Under the pieces are notes generated by a model. That model had not been told where the DNA came from. It made no database searches and saw nothing but the letters and a program-made list of their open reading frames with translations. The translations under genes and the position numbers were made by a program. This document shows positions 26,317 through 35,156 of a stretch of 49,826 nucleotides of DNA, piece by piece. Source of the DNA: JBDHXE01 sp035445085 (GTDB lineage Bacteria; Bacteroidota; Ignavibacteria; Kapaibacteriales; UBA2268); assembly GCA_035445085.1 (NCBI GenBank), contig DAOMQA010000017.1, forward strand, positions 1 to 49,826, given 5' to 3'. Within the stretch, counting starts at the first letter, position 1. The number at the start of each line of letters is the position of its first letter.

Positions 26317-27669
26317 ATGGAATCACGTTATAAAAGCTATGTTTATATAGAAAATATAGGTCATTATGAGGGACAAGAAGTAACTTTAAAGGGCTGGGTA
26401 TATAATAAAACAGGCAAAGGTAAACTAAACTTTATTATCTTAAGAGATGGCTCTGGTATAATTCAGTGCGTTGTATTCAAAAATAACGTCGGAGAAGATA
26501 TATTTGAAGTATCTAAGGAATTAGGGCAAGAAGCTTCCATCGAAGTAAGCGGCAAAGTAATAGCATCTGAAAAAGCTCCTGGTGGCTATGAGATAGATGT
26601 TACGAATTTACAGTTAATCAATAACTCAAAAGACTATCCAATCACTCCCAAAGAGCATGGCGACGCCTTCTTAATCGAAAATCGTCATCTATGGTTACGT
26701 TCATCACGCCAGCATGCAATTATGCGAGTAAGAGCTGCCGTAATGAAAGCAATAAGAGATTTTTTTGATGGTAATGGGTTTAAATTAATAGATTCACCAA
26801 TTTTGACGCCTAATGCGTGCGAAGGTACTTCAACTTTGTTTGAAACTGAATATTTTGACTTAGGCAAAGCATATTTATCACAGTCTGGGCAATTATATGC
26901 TGAAGCTACCGCTTTAGCTTTAGGACGTGTATATACTTTTGGACCTGCCTTTAGAGCTGAAAAATCTAAAACTAGGAAACATTTAACTGAATTTTGGATG
27001 GTAGAACCAGAAATGGCATTTTTTGATCTCAATGACGATATGGATTTGGCTGAGGATTTAGTTGAATATATTGTTCAATATTGCTTAAAAACTTGTCAAA
27101 AAGAATTACAAGTATTAGAAAGGGATACGACCAAATTAGAAAAAATCAGACGCCCATTTAATAGAATGAGCTATACTGAAGCAGTAGAATGGTTAATTAA
27201 AAATGATATACCATTAGTTAAAAAGGTTAATGGCGAAGATGTAGAAATTAGACCATTCCCTTGGGGTGAGGATTTTGGTGCTGTTCAAGAAGAGGCGATA
27301 ATGGAGCAATTTGATAAACCATTAATAATACATCGCTACCCAACTGAAATAAAAGCATTCTATATGAAACGCGATCCACAAGACCCTAAGGTTGTGTTAG
27401 CTATGGATATGTTGGGAACAGAGAGAGCGGGCGAGCTAATAGGTGGCAGTCAAAGAGAAGACAATTACGATTGGCTATTAGAACGCATACAAGGAGAACA
27501 ACTGTCTGAAGAAGAATATAAATGGTATTTAGATTTAAGAAAATATGGCAGTGTTCCTCATAGTGGATTTGGGCTTGGGGTAGAAAGAACAGTAAAATGG
27601 ATAACTGGCGCTTCTCATATTAGAGAGACTATTCCATTCCCAAGAATGATATATAGGATTACTCCTTAA
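26317..27669 (+). CDS. asnS: Asparaginyl-tRNA synthetase
   Basis: The 450-residue class II enzyme has an OB-fold anticodon-binding domain (about 8-105: VTLKGWVYNKTGKGKLNFIILRDG). The catalytic core shows FLIENRHLWLRSSRQ, TPNACEGTSTLFETEY, FGPAFRAEKSKTRKHLTEFWMVEPEM and the C-terminal GFGLGVERTVKWITG followed by HIRETIPFPR, which distinguishes Asn from Asp enzymes. It charges tRNA-Asn. The ATG at 26317 begins right before the OB fold; upstream in-frame ATGs (26251, 26155) would add unrelated sequence. The bidirectional terminator at 27691 follows. Confidence 0.95.
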   Translation: MESRYKSYVYIENIGHYEGQEVTLKGWVYNKTGKGKLNFIILRDGSGIIQCVVFKNNVGEDIFEVSKELGQEASIEVSGKVIASEKAPGGYEIDVTNLQLINNSKDYPITPKEHGDAFLIENRHLWLRSSRQHAIMRVRAAVMKAIRDFFDGNGFKLIDSPILTPNACEGTSTLFETEYFDLGKAYLSQSGQLYAEATALALGRVYTFGPAFRAEKSKTRKHLTEFWMVEPEMAFFDLNDDMDLAEDLVEYIVQYCLKTCQKELQVLERDTTKLEKIRRPFNRMSYTEAVEWLIKNDIPLVKKVNGEDVEIRPFPWGEDFGAVQEEAIMEQFDKPLIIHRYPTEIKAFYMKRDPQDPKVVLAMDMLGTERAGELIGGSQREDNYDWLLERIQGEQLSEEEYKWYLDLRKYGSVPHSGFGLGVERTVKWITGASHIRETIPFPRMIYRITP

Positions 27670-27690
27670 TTTAAATGCACACTATAAGAC

Positions 27691-27725
27691 AAACAAGCTT
27701 GCTGAACCAGTCAGTAAGCTTGTTT
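27691..27725. terminator. Bidirectional terminator between asnS and metG
   Basis: AAACAAGCTTGCTG (27691-27704) pairs with CAGTAAGCTTGTTT (27712-27725) over 14 bp with one G-T wobble and a 7-base loop. It is followed by a long T run on the plus strand. It serves both convergent genes. Confidence 0.9.
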
Positions 27726-27749
27726 ATTTTTTTTTAAATATAGTAATTA

Positions 27750-29930
27750 TTATTTAACTGTAGCGCCAGCCCCAATTTCTTGCTCTGGGCTTACAAAAAA
27801 CAAGTCTCCATCTTTTGAAGCTGCCAACATCATTCCATTTGACTCTTCTCCTATCAATTTAGCAGGTTTGAGATTAGCAACAACAATTATTGTTTTTCCC
27901 ACAAGATACTCTGGCTCATAATGTTCTGCAATTCCAGCAATAATTTGCCGTTTATCATCGCCAGTGTCTACTTGCAATTTTAATAATTTTTTAGATTTCT
28001 TAATCTTCTCTGCCGACAAAATAACAGCAGTTTTTAGCTTAATCTTTTGGAAGTCACTAATATCAATTAGTTCTTCTTCATTAGCTTTGTTATTGTTAGT
28101 AGTATTTATATCTTCATTGGTATTTTTAATTCCCAATTTCTCTACTTGAGCCTTAATTACATCATCTTCTATATGTTTAAATAAAATTTCTGCTTGCTTA
28201 ATTTGTGAGCCTTCGTTCAACAACGGCAATCGCGCCGATTCCCATATATTATCGTCAATTTGCATCTTAGCATCGCCTACGGCTTCCTGCAAGCCTAAAT
28301 AACCATATAACTTTGAAGTAGTAAATGGTATTATTGGCGAAAATAGTATGGCAATGCTCCTTAGTAATTGAGAGCATACAAACAAAGTTTTAGTAGCATA
28401 CCCATTATCACTTTTTATTCTTTTCCAAGGCTCTTCATCGTTAAAGTACTTATTAGCAGCACGTGCTACATTCATTATATTTAATAAGAAATCTCTAAAT
28501 CTAAAACGACTAATTGCTTCGTTTGCTAAATTTATGTTTTTATTTAATTCACTTAATAATACAAAATCATTATTAGAATATTTCTCTATAAATCTATCTC
28601 TAAAATCTTCATCATTGCATCTAAGATTAAATACAGACCAATCCATTTTAATATCAGAATATATATTTGGTAAAGTAGGTACTTTTCCATCAAAATTTTT
28701 ATATAAAAACTGAATTGTTCTATTAATGAAATTGCCAACAATCGATGCTAATTCATTATTATTGCGTGCTTGAAAATCCTTCCAAGTGAAGTCTGAATCT
28801 TTAGTTTCTGGAAAGTTCATAGCAAGAGTATAACGCAACGAATCGGTGTATTGCTTTTCTGGAAAATCATTTAGGAAATCGCGTAAATCTATAGACCAAT
28901 TTCTTGATTTTGAAAATTTTTCACCTTCTAAGTTCAAAAATTCATTCGCTGGTACATTTGTCGGTAAGATGTAATTTTCTTGTTTAGCATATAGGAAAGC
29001 TGGAAAAATTAAAGTATGGAATACAATATTATCTTTTCCTATAAAGGCAATATAATCTGTATCTTCCGACTGCCACCAGTTTTTCCAATCTTGGTTATTT
29101 TCTTTTGCCCATATTTTTGTAGCAGTAATATAGCCAAGTACAGCGTCAAACCATACATACAGTCTTTTCCCAATAGCTTTTTGCGTATCTACTCCTTTTA
29201 ATCCTTCAATTTTTACACCCCAATCTAAATCCCGCGTTATAGCACGTTCTTGCATCCCAGCTTTAAGCCAAGAGTTGGTTTGAGCTAAAACATTATCTTT
29301 CCAAGTATTTTTTTTAGAATCGATGTATTCCTCTAAGAAGGATTGAAATTCATTAAATTTAAAATACCAGTGTACAGTTTTTCTTACCTCTGGAGTTTTG
29401 CCAGTAATAATAGATTTAGGTTCTTTCAACTCGGTTTGATTATAATATGCTCCACACTTATCGCATTGGTCACCTCTTGCCTTGTCGTATCCACAATAAG
29501 GGCAAATACCTTCTACATATCTATCAGGTAAAAATAAATTAGCAGAGCTATCATAAAATTGCTCTTCCTCTTTTTCTGCAAGATATGATTTATTAAGAAA
29601 ATCTTCAAAAAATTCGCGTGCAGTCTCGTGATGTTGTGGCAATGACGTTCTTGAATAAATATTAAAACTCATTCCAAATTTTTCGAAAGCCTCGCTATTA
29701 GCTTGATGATACTTATCAACTATATTTTGCGGGCTTGTCTTTTCTTTTTCAGCCGAAATTGTAATAGCTACACCATGCTCGTCAGAGCCACATACATATA
29801 ATACCTCTCTCTTATTCAGTCTAAGGTATCGCGTATAAATATCAGCAGGTAGATAAGCACCAGCGGCATGTCCGAGATGAATATATCCGTTAGCATAAGG
29901 TAAAGCAGATGTAATTAAAGTCTTACTCAT
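27750..29930 (-). CDS. metG: Methionyl-tRNA synthetase
   Basis: The 726-residue class I enzyme has the HIGH-type motif HLGHA (18-22) and four zinc cysteines in CPYCGYDKARGDQCDKCG. The KMSKS loop appears as KFSKS, a common variant. An anticodon-binding helical domain follows, then a C-terminal tRNA-binding EMAP/Trbp111 domain (about 615-726: SDFQKIKLKTAVILSAEKI, RQIIAGIAEHYEPEYLVGK). That domain makes it the long, dimeric type. A short Asn/Thr/Glu linker (about 590-615) joins it. Confidence 0.97.
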   Translation of the reverse strand: MSKTLITSALPYANGYIHLGHAAGAYLPADIYTRYLRLNKREVLYVCGSDEHGVAITISAEKEKTSPQNIVDKYHQANSEAFEKFGMSFNIYSRTSLPQHHETAREFFEDFLNKSYLAEKEEEQFYDSSANLFLPDRYVEGICPYCGYDKARGDQCDKCGAYYNQTELKEPKSIITGKTPEVRKTVHWYFKFNEFQSFLEEYIDSKKNTWKDNVLAQTNSWLKAGMQERAITRDLDWGVKIEGLKGVDTQKAIGKRLYVWFDAVLGYITATKIWAKENNQDWKNWWQSEDTDYIAFIGKDNIVFHTLIFPAFLYAKQENYILPTNVPANEFLNLEGEKFSKSRNWSIDLRDFLNDFPEKQYTDSLRYTLAMNFPETKDSDFTWKDFQARNNNELASIVGNFINRTIQFLYKNFDGKVPTLPNIYSDIKMDWSVFNLRCNDEDFRDRFIEKYSNNDFVLLSELNKNINLANEAISRFRFRDFLLNIMNVARAANKYFNDEEPWKRIKSDNGYATKTLFVCSQLLRSIAILFSPIIPFTTSKLYGYLGLQEAVGDAKMQIDDNIWESARLPLLNEGSQIKQAEILFKHIEDDVIKAQVEKLGIKNTNEDINTTNNNKANEEELIDISDFQKIKLKTAVILSAEKIKKSKKLLKLQVDTGDDKRQIIAGIAEHYEPEYLVGKTIIVVANLKPAKLIGEESNGMMLAASKDGDLFFVSPEQEIGAGATVK

Positions 29931-29955
29931 CTAATTCTATTAAAATATAAAAATA

Positions 29956-29963
29956 CAAAAGTA
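29956..29963 (-). promoter_or_regulatory. Putative -7 box (TACTTTTG) for metG
   Basis: The complement reads TACTTTTG, about 26 bases before the metG ATG at 29930. No TTTG is found at -33. Confidence 0.35.
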
Positions 29964-30044
29964 AACTAATTGCCCTTATTTTGAAAATTAAATATATTGG
30001 CATATCAATTGCTTAATGCAACTGATTATTATATAGAGGTAAAT

Positions 30045-31145
30045 ATGAGAATTATCTATGTTTTATTATTATTTTCATTTTGTACGTTGCAGATGTTCTC
30101 AGCAATTCCAGTAGTTGAGGTACAGAATCCGGATTCCAAGCAAATACTTGAGTTATATGAAGATTCTGAAGAGTTATTTGCCATGAAAGTCATCGATTAT
30201 TATAAGACTGCCCTTATGCTTGAAACACAACTAAAAGTATTAGGAATAGATACAAAAGCAAAAGCTATTCAGCCAACGATGGAAGAGTTAGAGGAATTAG
30301 ATTACAAAGTCATAGTAAAATATTATAAGATAGCAAAGGCTTTAGAAGATGAAGTAATTGCAGCACCAATGTCAGACAGAGAGAAACTGCTTAAGCACAT
30401 CAATCATTTGGAAATATCAACCAATGATAGCTTGGCTAATATGGTTTTAAGTAAAGGCGAAGAACTAAATTCAATTTTAGAAAAGTCTTTAGAGCGATTA
30501 AAGAGCATGGATAAAATGTATTCAAAGAATTTAGAATTAATTAGAGATTCTTATGAGAACAATTGCATGAATAGCTATTCATTAATATCTATCTCTGGCA
30601 AAGCTAATACTTTTATAGCTAATGGTGGTGATTATATGAAAAATGACCCTTGGTTATCTGTTAAAGGTACTCTTAATGCTGGTCGCATTAGCGGTTTCTG
30701 GAAGGATTTTAACGTATGGTATGAATATTTATCGCCTAACTTTATTACTGAATATGACAAAAATCAAGAGGATAGAGTTTATTGGAATACAAACGCACAT
30801 GCCGTAGGTATTGGTGGCAAGATTCCAATGATGGCATCACAAAACTTTAAGCACGGAATAAATTTAGAGCTTGGATATTTTTGGCTAAAAAGCCATATAA
30901 CTAACCTTACAAATAGTTCATCAAATTGGGACGGAATGAATTTAAATTTTGAGTATTATGCGGGAGTACCAAGTTGTAGATACCCATTTGAACTTTTTGT
31001 AAGTTTCTCAATATATCATAATTTTTCAAAGAACTTAAGGTTTTATACTGATAGACCGAATTATCCCGTCATTGATATAAACAAGACCCATATGGCAATA
31101 TCGTTAGGCATTAGATATAATTTATTAGTAAGTGATTTGGATTAA
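30045..31145 (+). CDS. Secreted protein of unknown function (helical N-half, beta-rich C-half)
   Basis: The product has 366 residues. A signal peptide (1-19) is followed by an acidic helical region (about 25-165, heptad-like Leu/Glu/Lys). From about 180 on it is rich in Trp, Tyr, Asn and Phe with strand-like alternation (WFWLKSHITN, LNFEYYAGVP, FVSFSIYHNF, AISLGIRYNL), suggesting an outer-membrane barrel or beta-sandwich. It was not recognised as a known family. The ATG at 30045 has AGAGGT upstream and begins the signal peptide; a TTG at 29997 does not. It is coupled to the LRR gene by TAATG. Confidence 0.7.
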   Translation: MRIIYVLLLFSFCTLQMFSAIPVVEVQNPDSKQILELYEDSEELFAMKVIDYYKTALMLETQLKVLGIDTKAKAIQPTMEELEELDYKVIVKYYKIAKALEDEVIAAPMSDREKLLKHINHLEISTNDSLANMVLSKGEELNSILEKSLERLKSMDKMYSKNLELIRDSYENNCMNSYSLISISGKANTFIANGGDYMKNDPWLSVKGTLNAGRISGFWKDFNVWYEYLSPNFITEYDKNQEDRVYWNTNAHAVGIGGKIPMMASQNFKHGINLELGYFWLKSHITNLTNSSSNWDGMNLNFEYYAGVPSCRYPFELFVSFSIYHNFSKNLRFYTDRPNYPVIDINKTHMAISLGIRYNLLVSDLD

Positions 31146-32053
31146 TGGGTATAATTATGAATAAAACAATCTTTATTTTAGCCTTTATATTTATAGGGCA
31201 ATTAGTAGCAAAAGATAATAACTTTGACTTATCTGTCCGTAATATAAAATTAGGTAATTCTTACCGAGAAGCTAAAAATTATGATTTTGCTGCAAGGTTT
31301 ATCAATGAAGGTTTATCGGTTGTTGAGAAAAAGAATAACTTTGATGGTAAATATTGGACAGCGACAGGCTTTGAATACTTAGGTTACTTATATCGCGATA
31401 TGGGTATGTTGGAAGAAGCAAAGAAAAACTTTCAAAAAGCAGCAAATAAATTCAAGGAAATAATCAAGCAAGAAGACGGCAGTCAATATGCTATGATAGA
31501 AGTATTAAATGGTCTGAGCCGATCTATCGAGAATAATAATTTAATTGATGGTTCACAATCTAACTTGCATTCATTAAACTATGCACAATCAAAATTAAAA
31601 GAACTACCATCTGGTATCCCAGATAATATAGAATCATTAATACTAAGAAATAATAAGTTTTCTACCTTTCCAGATGGATTGGGCAGATATAGTCGTTTAG
31701 AATACTTAGATTTATCTAACAATAGAATTAAAAGTGTTTCTGAAACTATAAATAATTTGAAAAAATTGCACTATTTAGATTTATCAAGTAATAAAATAAA
31801 CAAACTTCCAATCAAGTTTGATGGTTTGAATAATTTACGGGAATTAAATCTTTCTGACAACAAGTTAAAATCTATACCTGCCTCTATTTGCGAGTTAAAA
31901 AATTTGAAATTTTTGAATTTGAAGGGTAATAAGCTAAAATTTGAAGATGTCTTAAATATCGTTAAGTGCTTACAAAATACTAATATTATTTTTGACGAGT
32001 ATCAAAAGGTAGACGAAGAGCAAGAGGAGATAATTCCTGGTATAGATAAATAA
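31145..32053 (+). CDS. Secreted TPR plus leucine-rich-repeat protein
   Basis: The product has 302 residues (or 298 from the ATG at 31157, which directly opens the signal peptide MNKTIFILAFIFI). After the signal, TPR-like helices occupy about 25-120 (NYDFAARFINEGL, LGYLYRDMGMLEEAKKNFQKA). Then come about five bacterial LRRs (about 150-275) with the LxxLxLxxNxI/L pattern: LEYLDLSNNRI, LHYLDLSSNKI, LRELNLSDNKL, LKFLNLKGNKL. The LRR face should bind protein or glycan in the periplasm or at the surface. The acidic tail (EEQEEI) is unstructured. The terminator at 32106 follows. Confidence 0.85.
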   Translation: MGIIMNKTIFILAFIFIGQLVAKDNNFDLSVRNIKLGNSYREAKNYDFAARFINEGLSVVEKKNNFDGKYWTATGFEYLGYLYRDMGMLEEAKKNFQKAANKFKEIIKQEDGSQYAMIEVLNGLSRSIENNNLIDGSQSNLHSLNYAQSKLKELPSGIPDNIESLILRNNKFSTFPDGLGRYSRLEYLDLSNNRIKSVSETINNLKKLHYLDLSSNKINKLPIKFDGLNNLRELNLSDNKLKSIPASICELKNLKFLNLKGNKLKFEDVLNIVKCLQNTNIIFDEYQKVDEEQEEIIPGIDK

Positions 32054-32105
32054 AGTTATTTAACGATTATGGAATTTGTGCTTAAACTTCGCACTAATAT
32101 CATTA

Positions 32106-32137
32106 AAAAAGGTAGCCATTATTACGGCTACCTTTTT
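32106..32137. terminator. Bidirectional terminator between the LRR gene and the Fe-S gene
   Basis: AAAAAGGTAGCC (32106-32117) and GGCTACCTTTTT (32126-32137) form a perfect 12-bp stem with an 8-base loop. There are A and T tracts on either side, so it works for both convergent genes. Confidence 0.92.
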
Positions 32138-32162
32138 ATTAATTCAATGGTCTGGATATTTT

Positions 32163-34172
32163 TTAGTCTGCGAGGCTTTCGAATAAAATCTCAGAAATAT
32201 CTTTAACTTGCACATCTGCTTCTTTAGCTTTAACTCCATCGCTAATCATCGTCATACAGAATGGGCAATTCAAAGCAATAGTTTTTGCTCCTGTTTCTAA
32301 TAATTCTTCTGTCCTTTCAATATTAATACGCTTACCTTTATTTTCTTCAAGAAACATTTGTGCCCCACCAGCACCGCAACATAGAGCTTTATCTTTGTTA
32401 CGTCTTGTCTCTTTGATTTCTAAGCCCGGTACGCTCATTAAATCCTCACGTGGAGCATCATAAATACCATTATATCTTCCTGTATAGCAAGAGTCATGAT
32501 ACGTTAAGCCATCTAAGTAATCTTTGTTGTCTTTGAAAGCTAATTTACCTTCTTTTATCAAGTCCATAATAAATTGTGTATGGTGAACAACCTCATAATT
32601 ACCACCAAATTCAGAGTATTCATTTTTCAATATATTAAAGCAGTGCGGGCATGTAGCTACAATTTTATTAAACTTATATTGCCCGATAGTTTCTACGTTA
32701 GCTCTAATCATTGTATCGGCTAAATATTCATTACCTGCACGGCGAGCAACGTCTCCATTACACTGTTCTTCAGTCCCTAATATAGCAAAATTAACTCCTG
32801 CTTTTTGCATAAGACTTGAAAAAGCAACTGATACTTTTTTTGCTCTATCATCGAATGAACCAGCACAGCCTACCCAAAATAATATATCAAATTCTTGCAC
32901 ATCTGCCGCTATCTGAATATTATGACCTTCTGCCCAATCAGCTCTTTCGCTAGCGGGAAATGCCCAAGGAGTACCATTGGTTTCAATATTGCCGAATGTA
33001 GTTTGTAAAGGCTCTGGGAAATCAGCATCCATTAATACTAATGAACGTCTCATCTCAACAATAGCAGGTACGTGCTCTATATTTACGGGGCATTCTTGCA
33101 TACAAGCACCACAAGTAGTACATTGCCACAAGCCTTCTGGTATTTGATATTCACCAATAAATGCTTTTTCAAGTATAACTTTTTCATCTGGAGTAGGTTC
33201 ATAATTGCTATCTTCATGTATTTTTAATAAGATAGGCATCTTGTCTTTTGTTCGTTCTCTAACTTGTATAATCACTTCGCGCGGATCTAATACTTTACCC
33301 GTAATATTTGCAGGGCAAACGCTCGTACATCTACCACAGTGAGTACACGTGTAGCCGTCCATAATTGTTTTCCACTTAAAGTCCTCGACGTCGGAAGCGC
33401 CATACTGTTCGTTGGTTTCATCTTCAAAATTTATAGGATCTAATGTATTTACAGGTCCGATTTTTGATAAAAAGACATTTGGCACAGAAGTAAGTACGTG
33501 CAAGTGCTTAGAAAACGGCAAATAATTCATAAAGGCAAGAATACAAACAATATGTATCCAAAAGCAAATATCGTGAATTATAGGAGCAGCACCCATTGGA
33601 ATAGCAAGGGAAACTAAAGATGCAATAGGTCTTACAGCCCAAGAAGAATCCCCGCCCATAGTTATAAGGGACGCATTTTCAAACATTAAAGAAGTAACAA
33701 TAGAGAATATCATCAAAAGGATAACAGCGGCTTCAATTGATTCGCCCTCCCTTTGCAAGCGTTTGATATGAAAAACATATCTTCTAAGCAAGGCACCGGA
33801 CACCGCTACAATAATAGCTAACGTAAAGAGGTCGGTAAGTATAGTTATTAACGAAAAAATTGGACCTAAATAATTAAATAGGTGATTGATACCAAAACCG
33901 TTAAAAACTGAATTAGCCGCCGAGAACAATAAAATAAGAAAGCCCCAGAATATACTCGCATGTATAGCTCCCGCTTTTTTATCTCTTAGTAATTTAGTTT
34001 GTCCGAAGGCAATAACTAAAGTTTGCAAAATTCTTTCCCATATTCTATCAAATCTATTATCTGGCTTTGCTAATTGCAGGTATTGTATAAGCCGTCTTAC
34101 ATTGTAGGCAAAGATGCCAGATGCAATTAAAAAGATTATGATAAAAATGATATTCTTTACACCGAAATTCAT
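32163..34172 (-). CDS. Membrane Fe-S oxidoreductase, HdrD/ETF:menaquinone-oxidoreductase-like
   Basis: The N-terminus of this 669-residue protein (about 5-230) is a nitrate-reductase-gamma-like membrane domain with His residues suited to heme b (for example His71, His201, His207). Two 4Fe-4S clusters follow: CTHCGRCTSVCP (Cys276, 279, 282, 286) and CTTCGACMQECP (around 353-364). Two CCG (DUF224) domains follow, the second ending CCGAGGAQMF. This fusion is the layout of ETF:menaquinone oxidoreductases and HdrD-like proteins, which move electrons from flavoprotein ETF or other donors to the quinone pool. No etfAB is in the window. It is a single gene with its ATG at 34172. Confidence 0.9.
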   Translation of the reverse strand: MNFGVKNIIFIIIFLIASGIFAYNVRRLIQYLQLAKPDNRFDRIWERILQTLVIAFGQTKLLRDKKAGAIHASIFWGFLILLFSAANSVFNGFGINHLFNYLGPIFSLITILTDLFTLAIIVAVSGALLRRYVFHIKRLQREGESIEAAVILLMIFSIVTSLMFENASLITMGGDSSWAVRPIASLVSLAIPMGAAPIIHDICFWIHIVCILAFMNYLPFSKHLHVLTSVPNVFLSKIGPVNTLDPINFEDETNEQYGASDVEDFKWKTIMDGYTCTHCGRCTSVCPANITGKVLDPREVIIQVRERTKDKMPILLKIHEDSNYEPTPDEKVILEKAFIGEYQIPEGLWQCTTCGACMQECPVNIEHVPAIVEMRRSLVLMDADFPEPLQTTFGNIETNGTPWAFPASERADWAEGHNIQIAADVQEFDILFWVGCAGSFDDRAKKVSVAFSSLMQKAGVNFAILGTEEQCNGDVARRAGNEYLADTMIRANVETIGQYKFNKIVATCPHCFNILKNEYSEFGGNYEVVHHTQFIMDLIKEGKLAFKDNKDYLDGLTYHDSCYTGRYNGIYDAPREDLMSVPGLEIKETRRNKDKALCCGAGGAQMFLEENKGKRINIERTEELLETGAKTIALNCPFCMTMISDGVKAKEADVQVKDISEILFESLAD

Positions 34173-34256
34173 ATTTTTTCATTTTTTTTATGTTACAATA
34201 ATTTGAATATAACAAAAATATATGAGATAATAGCTAATTGAATGAAAATATTTATT

Positions 34257-34264
34257 TATCTTTG
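34257..34264 (+). promoter_or_regulatory. Putative -7 box (TATCTTTG) for the lipoprotein gene
   Basis: TATCTTTG fits TAnnTTTG. ATTG lies 16 bases upstream, somewhat short of the usual 19-21. The leader to the ATG at 34342 would be about 70 bases. Confidence 0.45.
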
Positions 34265-34341
34265 AAAAAGTATTTAAACCTATCGTAATTATAATTGTCA
34301 TTAAAATAGTAGTTATTATTTAATTTTTGGAGTTTAATAAA

Positions 34342-35037
34342 ATGAAACAAATGAAGTTTTCAATCCTTGCTCTTATAGCGTTGGCAATGATAAGTTTAGT
34401 ATCTTGTGAGAAATTTGACAACCCTGTAGGTGGTGGCAACGATGGTGGCAATGGTGGTTTTGACACATTAAGATTTACAGTTACAGACTATGATATAAAT
34501 ACATTAGACTTAACAGACGGAAATTTAGAAAGAGATTTATCTTTGATGCCTATTTTACCTGATTTCCCAATAGAAAATAATAAAATTAATAACGGTAAAG
34601 ATAGAACAAAGTTATTAGATGATAGTAGAAAGAAACACACACCTTTTAATCCTATATTAAATAGATTAGAGTTAGATTCTAATCAAAAAGTTGCAATTTT
34701 AAATCATTTTATTGCTTATAGAGATTGTTCAGCAAAGTTGATACAAGATTTATATAACTCTCAAATGGAAATTTTGAAAGCTGCTAATGAGGAATTAAAA
34801 TCAATTAGAGAGGCATATAAAGCAGGTGAATTAACTAAAAGAGAAGCTCTTAACGCAATAACCAAATTAAGCTATAGAACAAGAAAAGCATTACTTGAAA
34901 ACCCAATGAATAAAATTGTTAAAGATGGCTTGAAGGATTGCTATGAAACTTTGATTACAAATATTAAGTCAGAGTTGAATGAATCGCAATTAGCTATTTT
35001 TGAGCAATGGTTAAAAAGATATATGAGAATAGGTTAA
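34342..35037 (+). CDS. Helical lipoprotein of unknown function
   Basis: The product has 231 residues. A lipoprotein signal peptide ends SLVSC with Cys22 as the lipidated residue. A Gly/Asn-rich linker (about 27-38) is followed by an all-helical C-terminal part. Two similar segments, LELDSNQKVAILNHF and ELNESQLAIFEQWL, resemble the LTxxQ repeats of the periplasmic Spy/CpxP family, but weakly. The ATG at 34342 is preferred over a TTG at 34327 because TTGGAG then serves as the ribosome-binding site. It stands alone between a promoter-like box and a terminator. Confidence 0.75.
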   Translation: MKQMKFSILALIALAMISLVSCEKFDNPVGGGNDGGNGGFDTLRFTVTDYDINTLDLTDGNLERDLSLMPILPDFPIENNKINNGKDRTKLLDDSRKKHTPFNPILNRLELDSNQKVAILNHFIAYRDCSAKLIQDLYNSQMEILKAANEELKSIREAYKAGELTKREALNAITKLSYRTRKALLENPMNKIVKDGLKDCYETLITNIKSELNESQLAIFEQWLKRYMRIG

Positions 35038-35059
35038 TCTTATCTCTAATTTTATATCG

Positions 35060-35095
35060 AATCCGATACTAAATACTTAGCATCGGATTTTTTTT
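35060..35095 (+). terminator. Terminator after the lipoprotein gene
   Basis: AATCCGAT (35060-35067) pairs with ATCGGATT (35082-35089), followed by a run of T. The loop is 14 bases. Confidence 0.82.
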
Positions 35096-35156
35096 ATTTA
35101 CATTTATTCATTATTTTGGCAAACTTGTAGGTATTAAATGACTAAAATAGGTAAGT

